A stretch of 64,000 nt of DNA from DATFQI01 sp963831105 (lineage in GTDB: Bacteria; Actinomycetota; Thermoleophilia; Solirubrobacterales; Solirubrobacteraceae): assembly GCA_963831105.1 (NCBI GenBank), contig CAWHOS010000009.1, positions 434,001 through 498,000 on the forward strand. The letters are read 5' to 3'. Both the position numbers and the translations under genes were made by a program. Below are positions 42,126-51,510 of the stretch, piece after piece (position 1 is the stretch's first letter; every line of letters starts with the position of its first letter). The notes below the pieces were generated by a model. It made no database searches, was not told the origin of the DNA, and worked only from the letters and a program-made list of their open reading frames with translations.

Positions 42126-43759
42126 TCACGCCGCCGCCCGGCGGCGCCGGAAGCGCAGCGCGCGCAGCGCCAGGTGCAGCCCGAGCACCGCGTCCTCGTC
42201 GTCGAGCGAGACGCCGAGCAGCTCCTCGATCCGGCGCAGCCGCAGGTACAGCGACTGGCGCTCGAGGTGCAGCGCCCGCGCCGCCTGCGCCTTGCGCCCG
42301 CCCGCGGCGAGGTAGGCCTCGAGCGTCTCCAGCAGCGCGCGCGAGCGGGCGGAGCCGTCCGCGAGCAGCGGGCCGAGCTGCTCGTCGACGAACGCGTCGA
42401 GCTCCGGCGCGTCGCGCAGGTCGTGCAGGAGGTCGGTGACGCCGGGCCGGCGCGCGTCGTACCAGCGCCGCGGCGGCAGCGCGGTGGCCGCGCCCGCCGA
42501 GCGCCGCACCCGCCGCAGCCCGGGCCCGGCCGCGACCCAGTCCTCGACCGGCGCCCCGATCGCCAGCGCCACGTCCTGCGGGCCGAGGCCGCGCCGGTCG
42601 AGCACGCCGTGGACGAGCCCGGCGACGTGCTCGGCCAGCCCCTCGTCGTACGCGCGGCCGCCGAGCGCGAGCAGGACCAGCAGGTCGGCGTCGCGCGGGC
42701 CGATCAGCACCCCGAGCCCGGTCGAGCCGAGCGCGGTGCGCAGCTCGCCCGGACAGCCGCGTCCACGTGAGCCCGTCCGAGCCGCGGCTGCGCGGGTGGG
42801 CGGGCATCGCTGTCCCGCGCCACGCCGCCGCCACCGGCAGCAGGTCGCCCCGCCCGCTGCCCGGGAATCCGAGCGCCTCCGCACGCCGGCGCGCGTCGGC
42901 CTCCTCGACCCGGTCGTCGGCGAGGTCGGACAGGAACGCGCCGCGCGAGCGCGCCCGCAGGTGCTCCTCGTGCTGCTGGCCGAGCAGGTCGATCGCGACC
43001 GCCAGCGCCGCCCGCTCGACCGCCACGCGGTCGAAGTCGTCCAGCGGCGCGTCGATCGCCAGCGCCATCAGCCGCCCCCACGAGGAGTCCATCAGCCGCA
43101 CCTCGACGATCACGGCGCCCTCGGGCGCCTCGCCGCGCGCCTCCGCCCGGTGCAGGTCCGTCCACGCCGCCAGCGTCACGTCGTCGCCCGCCCGCGGCGC
43201 CTGCGAGACGTAGTAGACGAGCTCGCCGCCCGGCGTCCTCGAGCACGACCGGCCGCCCGACCGCCTGCGCGAGCTCGGCGAGGATCTCGGGCACCCCGCG
43301 CCCCTGGAGGATCAGGTCGGTGAAGCGCTTGTGGATCTCCTCGCCGCGCCGCAGCAGCTCGAACTGGTGGTGCAGCACGGCGGAGTGGACGGCCTCGGTG
43401 ATCTCGACGAAGCGCACGGCGCGCCGGAAGGCCACGAGCGGCACGCCGGCCTCGCCGCACGCCTCGACCACCGGGGCCGGGACGTGCTCGCGCCAGGTCG
43501 TGCCGAGCTCGACGGCGATGGCCGCGGCGCCCTGCCCGAGCACCGAGTCGATCCACGCGCGCTGGCCCTCGGCGCGCGTGCCGGCGCCGAGCCCGGTCGT
43601 GAGCACGAGCTCGCCGCCCTTGAGCAGGTCGTCGGGATCGGGCATCTCGATCACGTGCGCCCAGCGCAGCTCGCGATCGAGAAGGCCAGTGCCCGCCACG
43701 ACCTCCGGGAGGCCACGGCGCACGACCGGCAGCTCCAGGACCTCGGCGAGCGTGAGCAT
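42126..43759 (-). CDS. PucR-family transcriptional regulator; frameshifted
   Basis: About 543 residues after two corrections. The N-terminal PucR sensor domain (about 1-125) contains MLTLAEVLELPVVRRGLPEV and PDPDDLLKGGELVLTTGLG. The middle carries LMALAIDAPLDDFDRVAVER. The C-terminal helix-turn-helix (HTH_30) is LLETLEAYLAAGGRKAQAAR with QSLYLRLRRIEELLGVSL. Frames change near 43230 and 42750, each fixed by removing one G. It diverges from the aldehyde dehydrogenase remnant and potABCD; PucR proteins often activate purine or amine catabolism, so control of this locus is likely. The 117-base gap to 43877 shows no clear operator. Confidence 0.83.
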
Positions 43760-43876
43760 ACGAACCGTCACGCATTGTCGCCCAAGACGCGCCGCTGTGT
43801 CCATTGCGACGCCGAGCGCCACAGGGGAGGGTCCCGTTGGCCGGACTGGAGGGGTTCGGCCGGGGGAAACTGACTG

Positions 43877-44164
43877 ATGGCCATCACCGACACGGCGACG
43901 CACGCGCTGCTCATCGACGGCGAGGACGTCACGACCCCGCGCACGCAGTCTTTTCAGAACGACAATGAAGCGTTCGCATTGGCCGACGACACTCGGCGTG
44001 CGGCCGGCGAGCTCGAGGCCGGTACGGTCTGGATCGACGAGCACCTCGCCATCGGCTCGGAGATGCCGCATGGCGGGGTGAAGGGTTCTGGGTTCGGCAA
44101 GGACATGAGCATGTACGCGCTGGAGGAGTACACGGCGGTCGAGCACGCGGTGTCCCCGCGATGA
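43877..44164 (+). pseudogene. aldehyde dehydrogenase remnant (gamma-aminobutyraldehyde type)
   Basis: A 95-residue frame made only of the ends of an aldehyde dehydrogenase. The first 23 residues look like the N-terminus (HALLIDGEDV). They join directly to the C-terminal end: NEAFALADDT, then LEAGTVWIDEHL and SEMPHGGVKGSGFGKDMSMY with LEEYTAVEHAV. About 370 residues, including the catalytic Cys and Glu, are missing, and another 15 or so between ADDT and LEAGT. Codons such as TCT, TTT, AAT, GAA and TTG are rare elsewhere in the window. Either an old in-frame deletion or an assembly collapse. Its TGA overlaps the potA ATG (44161-44164). Confidence 0.75.
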
Positions 44165-45348
44165 GCGAGGCCGCCGCCAGCCGCGACGAGCACAGAGCGC
44201 CGGCGCCGACGAGGCGTTCGCGGCGCTCGAGGGCCGCGAGGCGGACATCCACCTCGAGAAGGTCACCAAGCGCTTCGGCGAGATGACCGCGGTCGACGAG
44301 CTCACGCTCTCGATCGAGCGCGGCGCGTTCTACGCGATGCTCGGCCCGTCGGGCTGCGGCAAGACGACGACGCTGCGGATGATCGGCGGCTTCGAGGACC
44401 CGACGGAGGGGCGCGTGTACCTCGGCGGCGACGAGGTCACCCAGCAGCCGCCCTACAAGCGCGACGTCAACACGGTCTTCCAGTCCTACGCGCTCTTCCC
44501 GCACCTGAGCGTCGAGCGCAACGTCGCCTTCGGGCTCGAGCGCAAGAAGGTCTCCAAGTCCGAGGTCTCCCAGCGGGTCGGCGAGGCGCTCGAGCTCGTC
44601 CAGCTCGGCGGCCTCGGCAAGCGCAAGCCCGGCGCAGCTCTCCGGCGGCCAGCAGCAGCGCGTCGCGCTCGCCCGCGCGCTCGTCAACCGCCCGCGGGCG
44701 CTGCTGCTCGACGAGCCGCTCGGCGCGCTCGACCTGCGGCTGCGCAAGCAGCTCCAGATCGAGCTCAAGCGCATCCAGCAGGACGTCGGCATCACCTTCG
44801 TGCACGTCACGCACGACCAGGAGGAGGCCATGACCATGGCCGACACCATCGCCGTGATGAACGCGGGCCGGATCGAGCAGGCCGGCTCGGCCGCCGAGCT
44901 CTACGAGCGCCCGCGGACCGAGTTCGTCGCCAACTTCCTCGGCGTCTCGAACCTCGTCGACGCCAAGCTGGCCTCCACGCAGGGCGAGTCCTCCTCCGTC
45001 GAGACCCACGACGGCGCGCGGCTGAGCCTCCCCGCCGACCGGATCGGGCCGCACGGCTCCGACGCCGTGCGCGTCGGCGTGCGCCCGGAGAAGATCACGC
45101 TCGTGCCCGCCGGCCGGGACTGCCCCGACGGCAGCAACGTCCTGCGCGGCACGGTCGTCGTCGCCGCGTTCCTCGGCGTCTCGATCCAGTACCTGATCCA
45201 GGCGGCAGGCGGCGAGGAGCTCACCGTGATCGCCCAGAACGCCGACGGCGCCGAGCCCGAGGCACTCGGCGTCGGCCGCGAGGTCCAGCTGGCCTGGCAG
45301 CCACAGCACACCTTCGTCGTAGCCAAGGAGTCCACGAATGCCGAATGA
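44161..45348 (+). CDS. potA: polyamine ABC transporter, ATP-binding protein; frameshifted
   Basis: ATPase of a spermidine/putrescine importer. Walker A GPSGCGKTTTLRMIGGFEDP, Q-loop NTVFQSYALFPHLSVERNVA, signature QLSGGQQQRVALARAL, Walker B ALLLDEPLGALDLRLR and switch HVTHDQEEAMTMAD are all present, followed by a TOBE domain (VGVRPEKITLVPAG). One extra G near 44637 splits the gene just before the signature motif; removing it gives the normal KPAQLSGG. Another shift lies in the poorly conserved first 20 codons (near 44205). ATG at 44161 overlaps the remnant's stop as ATGA. Confidence 0.9.
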
Positions 45349-46557
45349 CCCCCGCTTCGAGCGCGCCCTCGAGGAGTACTTCTTCTCCGAGCGCCTGTCC
45401 CGGCGGCGGTTCGTCGGCCGCGCCGGCTCCGCGGGGCTGGCCGTCGGCGGCCTCTCGTCGCTGCTCGCCGCGTGCGGCGGCGTCGAGGGCTCGGCCGAGA
45501 AGACGGAGGGCGAGGCCGAGAAGAAGGTCGCCTCCGTCAGCCACCCGAAGACCGAGATCGGCAACTGGACGTTCTCGAACTGGCCGCTCTACATCGACAA
45601 GTCGGTCATCAAGGACTTCAACAAGAAGTTCGGCGGCAAGTGCAAGTACGTCGAGGAGATCAACGACAACTTCGAGTTCTTCGGGAAGATCCGCCAGCAG
45701 CTCGAGCAGGGCACGCCGATCGGCCGCGACATCATCACGCCGACCGACTACCTCGCCGTCGCGCCTGGTGCGGCTCAACTACGTCGAGCCGATCGACAAG
45801 AAGAACGTCCCCAACGCGGCCAACATGGCCGACAACCTCAAGTCGATCAACTACGACCCCGAGCGCAACTTCTCGATGCCGTGGCAGTCCGGCGCGATCG
45901 GCCTGGGCTACAACATCAAGAAGACCGGGCGCGAGCTCAACAGCGTCAAGGACCTCTTCGACCCGAAGTTCAAGGGCCGCGTCACGATGCTCTCGGAGGC
46001 CTACGACTCGGCGAACACGATCCTCCTGGGCGACGGCGTCGACGCCTCGCAAGGCGACGATCGACCAGATCCTCGGCGCGATCGAGAAGATCGACAAGGC
46101 CAACCGCGACGGCCAGTTCCGGCGCTTCACCGGCAACGACTACACGACGGACCTCGCGAAGGGCAACGTGTGGGTCTCGCTGGCCTACTCGGGCGACCTG
46201 ATCCAGCTGCAGTCCGACAACCCGGACCTGCGCTTCGCCTACCCCGAGGAGGGCGCGATGCTCTTCACGGACAACATGATGATGCCGGCGAAGGTCGAGA
46301 ACCCGTACGCGGCCGAGACGATGATGAACTACGTCTACGAGCCCGAGGTGGCGGCCAAGATCGCGGCCTACGTGAACTACATCCCGCCGGTCAAGGGCGT
46401 CCAGGAGCTGTTCGAGAAGTCCGACCCGAAGCTGGCCAAGAACGAGCTGATCTTCCCGCCGGAGGACGTCGCCTCCAACCTGCACCCGTACCCGGCGCTC
46501 TCGCCCGGCGACGAGCGCAAGATGCAGGAGGCGATGGCGCAGGTGACGGGGGCCTAG
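45338..46557 (+). CDS. potD: polyamine ABC transporter, substrate-binding lipoprotein; frameshifted
   Basis: About 405 residues after correction. The N-terminus has a twin-arginine-like segment SRRRFVGRAGSAGLAVGG and a lipobox LAACGG, so it should be an exported lipoprotein. The mature part matches PotD: NWPLYIDKSVIKDFNKKFG, TPIGRDIITPTDYLA, GAIGLGYNIKK, and PYAAETMMNYVYEPEVAA near the C-terminus. Frames break near 45763 and 46052, each fixed by removing one C. The start overlaps the end of potA by 11 bases. Confidence 0.9.
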
Positions 46558-46564
46558 GAGGCTC

Positions 46565-47431
46565 ATGCTGTCGCTCCAGCGGCGGCGCAAGCTGCTGCCC
46601 TGGCTGTTCCTGGCTCCCGGCCTGGCGTGGCTGCTGATCTTCTTCGGCATCCCGCTCGTCAACCAGCTCTACGTGTCGCTGCAGACGGGCGACCCCGAGA
46701 CGGGGTACGCCTTCGACTGGAACTTCGCGGTCTACACGGACGCCATCTCCGACTACCACGAGCAGTTCCTGCGCTCGATCGGCTACGCGGCGACCGCGAC
46801 GGTCCTGTGCTTCGTGATCGCCTTCCCGCTCGCGTACTTCATCGCGTTCAAGGGCGGGCGGTTCAAGAACTTCATGCTGCTGCTGATCATCCTGCCGTTC
46901 TTCGTCAGCTACGTGCTGCGGACGGTCTCGTGGCAGCTGATCCTGGCCGACAACGGCTGGGTCGTGGCCCGGCTGCAGGACATCGGCCTGGTCTCCGACG
47001 ACGGCCGGCTGCTGGCCACGCGCACGGCCGTGATCGCCGGCATCACCTACAACTTCCTGCCCTTCATGGCGCTGCCGCTGTACGTCTCGCTGGAGAAGAT
47101 CGACCGGCGGCTGATCGAGGCGGCGACCGACCTCTACGCGAGCCGGGCGACGGCGTTCCGCAAGGTCACGCTGCCGCTCGCGCTGCCCGGGCTGTTCGCC
47201 GGCACGCTGCTGACGTTCATCCCTGCGACGGGCGACTTCATCAACGCGGCGCTGCTCGGCACCCCGCGCCAGTTCATGATCGGCAACGTCATCCAGTCGA
47301 AGTTCCTGGTCATCCTCGACTACCCGACCGCGGCCGCGCTGTCGTTCCTGCTGATGGCCTTCATCCTGATCGGGATCTTCCTCTACGCCCGCGCGCTCGG
47401 CACCCGCAACCTGACCGAGGCGGCGCTCTAG
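46565..47431 (+). CDS. potB: polyamine ABC transporter, permease
   Basis: Inner-membrane permease, 288 residues, about six membrane segments. The EAA loop that contacts the ATPase is EAATDLYASRATAFRKVTLPLALPG split around residue 190. The segment FVSYVLRTVSWQLILADNG is characteristic of PotB. Frame intact. Starts seven bases after potD. Confidence 0.93.
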   Translation: MLSLQRRRKLLPWLFLAPGLAWLLIFFGIPLVNQLYVSLQTGDPETGYAFDWNFAVYTDAISDYHEQFLRSIGYAATATVLCFVIAFPLAYFIAFKGGRFKNFMLLLIILPFFVSYVLRTVSWQLILADNGWVVARLQDIGLVSDDGRLLATRTAVIAGITYNFLPFMALPLYVSLEKIDRRLIEAATDLYASRATAFRKVTLPLALPGLFAGTLLTFIPATGDFINAALLGTPRQFMIGNVIQSKFLVILDYPTAAALSFLLMAFILIGIFLYARALGTRNLTEAAL

Positions 47432-48279
47432 GTGCAGTCGCGCGGCGGACAAGATCCGGTCGTGGGCGCTCGGGACGTGGGCGGCGCTCGGCGCTGCTCT
47501 ACCTGTTCATCCCGGTCTTCATCGTGGTCCTGTTCTCGTTCAACGACAACAAGGGCCGCTTCAACTTCACCTGGCAGGGCTTCACGCTCGACCACTGGGC
47601 GGACCCGTTCGCCAACCCGGACCTCGCCACCGCGCTGAAGAACTCCGTGCTGATCGCGATCATCGCCACGCTCATCGCGACCGCGCTCGGCACGTTCATG
47701 GCGCTGTCGCTCGTGCGCTACCGGTTCCGGGGCCGCGGCAGCGTCGACTTCTTCGTCTTCCTGCCGCTGGCCACGCCGGAGGTGGTGCTCGGCGCCGCGC
47801 TGCTGGCGCTCTTCCTGCAGGCGGGCACGAACACCGGCTTCGCGACGATCGTCATCGCCCACGCGATGTTCACGATCTCCTACGTGGTGGTGACCGTGAA
47901 GGCGCGATTGGAGGGGATGGACCGCCACATCGAGGAGGCGGCCATGGACCTCGGCGCAACGGAGTGGGCGACATTCCGCAAGGTCACGCTGCCGATGATC
48001 GCGCCGGGCGTCGGCGCCGCGGCGCTGCTGGCCGCGGCGATCTCGATCGACGACTACGTGATCACGAGCTTCAACGCCGGCCAGACGCAGACGTTCCCGC
48101 TGTTCATCTTCGGCGCCACGCGCCAGGGCGTGCCGCCCGAGGTCAACGTGCTCGCCACCTCGCTGCTGGTGATCGTGCTGATCCTGATGGCGCTCAACCT
48201 CGTCGTCCAGCGGCGGCTCGCGAAGCGCGACGCGGTGCGCGCTGTCGCCGAGGCGCACGAGCAGGGCCTGCCCGCCTAG
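47432..48279 (+). CDS. potC: polyamine ABC transporter, permease; N-terminal frameshifts
   Basis: About 281 residues after correction. The main body is intact: YLFIPVFIVVLFSFNDNKG, FFVFLPLATPEVVLGAALLA, the EAA loop EEAAMDLGATEWATFRKV and SIDDYVITSFNAGQTQTFPL. The first 25 codons need two single-base removals (near 47446 and 47491) to read VQSAADKIRSWALGTWAALA, a normal PotC start. The GTG at 47432 directly follows the potB stop. Last gene of potA-D-B-C. Confidence 0.9.
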
Positions 48280-48363
48280 GGCCTGGGGTCGGGACCCCAA
48301 CCCGGCTGACGAAACGTCCATAGCGGGTCAACTCGCGCGTGCGGCCGCCGATGACCCGGGTTG

Positions 48364-49823
48364 ATGTCGGACCGATCCCGCTGGAGCATCCCCGCGCTGC
48401 TGTTCGTGCTCGCCGCCGCCCCGGCGGTGCTGGTCGCGCTGCTCGGCAAGACGATGGTCATGCCGCCCGCCCCCGTGCATTTCGGGATCGGCCTGACCGG
48501 TGCCGGGATCGCCGCCGTGGCCGCCGCGGCGCTCACGCTCGCCGGCTGGCGCTCCGTCGACGGCCGCGCGATGCTGCTCGGCACGGCGTTCTCGACCATG
48601 ACCGCGCTGCTCGCCGTGCACGCCATGTCGACGCCGGGCGTGCTGATCGGCCCCAACGGCGTGATCGCGTTCGCGGGCGGCCTCGGGATCCCCGTCGGCA
48701 CCGGCCTGCTCGCCCTCACCGCGCTGCCGGTCCTGCGCCGTACGCGCAACGTCAAGCCGCTGCTCGGCCTCCAGATCGGCCTCGCCGCGCTCGTGGTGGC
48801 GCTGGCGGTCGTCGCGCTCGCTCGCCCCGCGATCGTCCCCAAGGTCCCGACCGCCGGCTCCGACGCCGCCTACGCGCTGCTCGCCTTCGGCCTCACCTTC
48901 TGCGTCGTGCTCACCCATCGCGCGACCCGCACCTTCTGGCTCTCCCGCCGCCCGGCCGACCTGCTGGTCGCCGTCGGCTGCATCTGGCTCGGCGTCTCGC
49001 TGGTCGCGCAGCTCGTGATCGGCCCGATGACGCTCGGCTACTACCTCGGCCACGCGCTCGAGCTCGCCGCCGTCGCGATGATCGCCATCCCCGCCGCGCG
49101 CGACATCGCCCGCACCGGCGCCTCCTTCCCGCTCGTCGGCGACCTCACGGCGACGCGACCTCGTCGCCTCCGAGGAGGCCTACCTCGGCCCGCGCGTGCG
49201 CGCCCTGATGGTCCGCCTGGCCGAGCGCGACGGCTCCACCGAGGAGCACACCCGCCGCGTGGCGATCCTCGCCGCCCAGGTCGGCGAGGAGCTCAAGCTG
49301 CCGGCCACGACGCGCCGCCACCTGGCCGTCGGCGGGCTGCTGCACGACATCGGCAAGCTCTCCGTGCCGCTGGAGATCCTGCGCAAGCCCGCCGGGCTGA
49401 CCGACGAGGAGTACGCGGAGATCAAGCGCCACCCCGAGGCCGGCCGGCGCCTGCTCGAGGAGCTCGGCGGCTTCTCCCCCACCGTTCGCGACCTCGTCTC
49501 CGACCATCACGAGCGCCTCGACGGCCGCGGCTACCCGCGCGGCCTGACCGAGGAGGAGCTGCCGCTGCACACGCGGATCCTCACGGTCTGCGACGTCTAC
49601 GACGCGCTCGTCTCCGACCGCGTCTACCGCGCCGCCTGGACCCCCGAGCGCGCGTTCGAGCTGCTCCGCGACGACGCCGGCAGCGCGTTCGACGAGCGCT
49701 GCGTCGAGGCGCTCGCCCGCGTGGTCGGCCTGGAGCTCCAGGACGCCCCGGGGTGGGTGGCCGACGTGGCCGGCCCGCCGCTGCGCGCCCCGGGCCTCCC
49801 GGGCTCGCTGCGCCACCTCCTAG
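48364..49823 (+). CDS. membrane HD-GYP domain protein; frameshifted
   Basis: About 485 residues after correction. Residues 1-255 hold about seven hydrophobic segments (for example IPALLFVLAAAPAVLVALLG). The C-terminal HD-GYP domain has HTRRVAILAAQVGEELKL, GGLLHDIGKLSVP, HPEAGRRLLEELGG and DHHERLDGRGYPRGL, so the HD and GYP motifs are complete and cyclic-di-GMP hydrolysis is likely. One extra A near 49154 separates the two halves. A further shift near the 3' end is needed to use the TAG at 49821-49823, which shares CTAG with the convergent gene. Confidence 0.85.
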
Positions 49824-50708
49824 CCGCGGCCGTTGCGCCGCAGCACGGCGATCGCCTCGACGGTCGCGTAGCCGCGCCAGTCCAGCTTCCCCGCCGGGGA
49901 GCGCGACTCGAAGTCCACGGTCCAGCCGCCGTCGTCGCGCTGGCCGCCCGCGAGCCGGTCGAGGTCCGCCTCGACGACCGCCGGGTCGAACAGCGACCGC
50001 GACGGCGCCCCCGGATCCGGGGAGAGGTCGAGCGGGCGCAGCTTCTCGTCCTCGGCGCCGCCGTGGACCGGGACGTGGCCGTCCGCCGGGACCATGCCGC
50101 CGAGGGTGCGCAACAGCTCGGCCGCCTCGGGCCGGCCGTCGTGGACGGCGTCGAGGAACTGGATGCAGAACGCGAGCACGTAGCCGCCCGGGGCCCGCTC
50201 GAGCGCCGCGATGGCGCCGAGCGTGTACGCGGTCGCGCGCTCCAGCCAGGGGTGCTCCGCGACGACGGGGTCGTGCGCCGGCGACCTTCCACGCCCGCGC
50301 GGCGACGACGCTGGTGATCTGCAGCGAGGACTCGCCCGGGTCGGCGCCGTGCCACCACGGCCCGGAGCCCGCGGTGAGCGCCATCGGCACGGCCATCGGA
50401 AGGCCGCCGTCGGGCAGCGTGGCGCGCTCGAGCCAGTCGCACAGCTCCCGCGCGCGCGGCGTCGTGGCGGGCGCGACCTCCTCGAAGACCTCGAACGCGT
50501 GCAAGGCGGCGGCCGGCTGGCTCTCGGGCGAGCGCAGGTCGCCCTCCAGGCCCCAGCCGTAGCCGCCGTCGGGGTTGCCGTAGCCGTCCAGGGCGGCGAG
50601 CGCGCCGGCCGGGTCGCTCCCGCCGTCGAGCAGCTCGAAGCGGCGGCGGTCGAGGGTGCGGGCATGGGTGGCCATGAAGTCCCGCGCGGCGTCCATGTCG
50701 ATCGTCAT
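49820..50708 (-). CDS. prenyltransferase/squalene oxidase repeat-like protein; frameshifted
   Basis: About 295 residues after correction. Repeats with the pattern of alpha-alpha toroid proteins are visible: LDGYGNPDGGYGWGLEGDLR, ATLPDGGLPMAVPMAL and GGQRDDGGWTVDFES. The DxDD-type acid motif of squalene cyclases is not seen, so catalysis is doubtful. One extra G near 50280 breaks the frame; removing it gives AWKVAAHDPVV. It diverges from the PPOX flavoprotein gene. Function unknown. Confidence 0.7.
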
Positions 50709-50742
50709 GGCGCCATGGTCCCGCGTGCGGCGGCGACCGTCT

Positions 50743-50757
50743 TGTCCGAAACGGACA
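50743..50757. promoter_or_regulatory. operator-like palindrome before the PPOX gene
   Basis: TGTCCG (50743-50748), AAA, CGGACA (50752-50757): a perfect inverted repeat four bases upstream of the minus-10 TAGGTT. It lies between two divergent genes and would suit a TetR- or PadR-like repressor encoded elsewhere. Confidence 0.5.
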
Positions 50758-50760
50758 CGT

Positions 50761-50766
50761 TAGGTT
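50761..50766 (+). promoter_or_regulatory. minus-10 hexamer TAGGTT of the PPOX gene
   Basis: It lies 8-13 bases before the ATG at 50774 with no Shine-Dalgarno, in line with the leaderless pattern. Confidence 0.5.
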
Positions 50767-50773
50767 GCCGTGC

Positions 50774-51250
50774 ATGAGTGAGCTCGACGCGATGGCGCGG
50801 CGCGTCATCGACGGCAACCTCTACATGACGCTCGCCACGCTCGCCCCCGACGGCACGCCGTGGCTCTCGCCCGTCTACTTCACGCCCGCCCGCTACACGG
50901 ACTTCTACTGGGTGTCCTCCCCGGAGGCCCACCACTCGCGCAACCTGCTCGAGCGGCCAGAGATCCAGATCGTGATCTTCGACTCCTCCGTGGCCGTCGG
51001 CCACGCCGAGGCGGTCTACATGGCGGCGCGGGCCCGGTTGATCCCCGACGACGGGCTCGACGCGGTGCTCGGCGAGGCGTTCGGCGGCCGCGGCGGCGCC
51101 CGGGCGTTCTCGCGGGAGGAGCTGACCGGCGACGGCGACCTGCGCCTCTACGTCGCGAGCGCGACCGCCTACGAGGTGCTCGTCCGCGGCGGCGACCCGC
51201 GCTACGGCCGAGGCACCGACACGCGCATGCCCGCCGACCCCACCTCCTAG
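50774..51250 (+). CDS. pyridoxamine 5'-phosphate oxidase-family flavoprotein
   Basis: 158 residues with a split-barrel FMN or F420 binding fold. YMTLATLAPDGTPWLSPVYF is the first strand pair, then FYWVSSPEAHHSRNLLERPE and IQIVIFDSSVAVGHAEAVYM. Small oxidoreductases of this group are numerous in actinobacteria and use varied substrates. The chosen ATG follows the promoter by eight bases. Regulation by the palindrome at 50743 is inferred. Confidence 0.85.
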   Translation: MSELDAMARRVIDGNLYMTLATLAPDGTPWLSPVYFTPARYTDFYWVSSPEAHHSRNLLERPEIQIVIFDSSVAVGHAEAVYMAARARLIPDDGLDAVLGEAFGGRGGARAFSREELTGDGDLRLYVASATAYEVLVRGGDPRYGRGTDTRMPADPTS

Positions 51251-51324
51251 CCTCGATCCGGAGGTGTGGACGGCGACACCAAGGGTCGCTGGTGGACGGT
51301 CGCGCCAGCGCCGAAGATCGCCTC

Positions 51325-51510
51325 ATGACCACTGACACCGCCCCCAAGTCCAGCTGGATGCAGGGCCGACGCGAGCAGCGTCGCGCCAAGCGCGCCCTCA
51401 CGGGCGACTCGCCGGAGAAGCTCGCCGAGCGTCACGAGCCGAAGCGCGACTGGATCGACCTCTGGCTGTGGTCGGGCGGGATCGAGCGCCCGAGCCGCTT
51501 CCGCGCCTAG
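51325..51510 (+). CDS. small conserved-looking protein, unknown
   Basis: 61 residues, charged and without membrane segments: SSWMQGRREQRRAKRALTGD, then ERHEPKRDWIDLWLWSGGIE. The Trp-rich C-terminus looks constrained. No family is recognised. Its TAG shares the palindrome CTAG (51507-51510) with the serA stop on the other strand. Confidence 0.6.
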   Translation: MTTDTAPKSSWMQGRREQRRAKRALTGDSPEKLAERHEPKRDWIDLWLWSGGIERPSRFRA

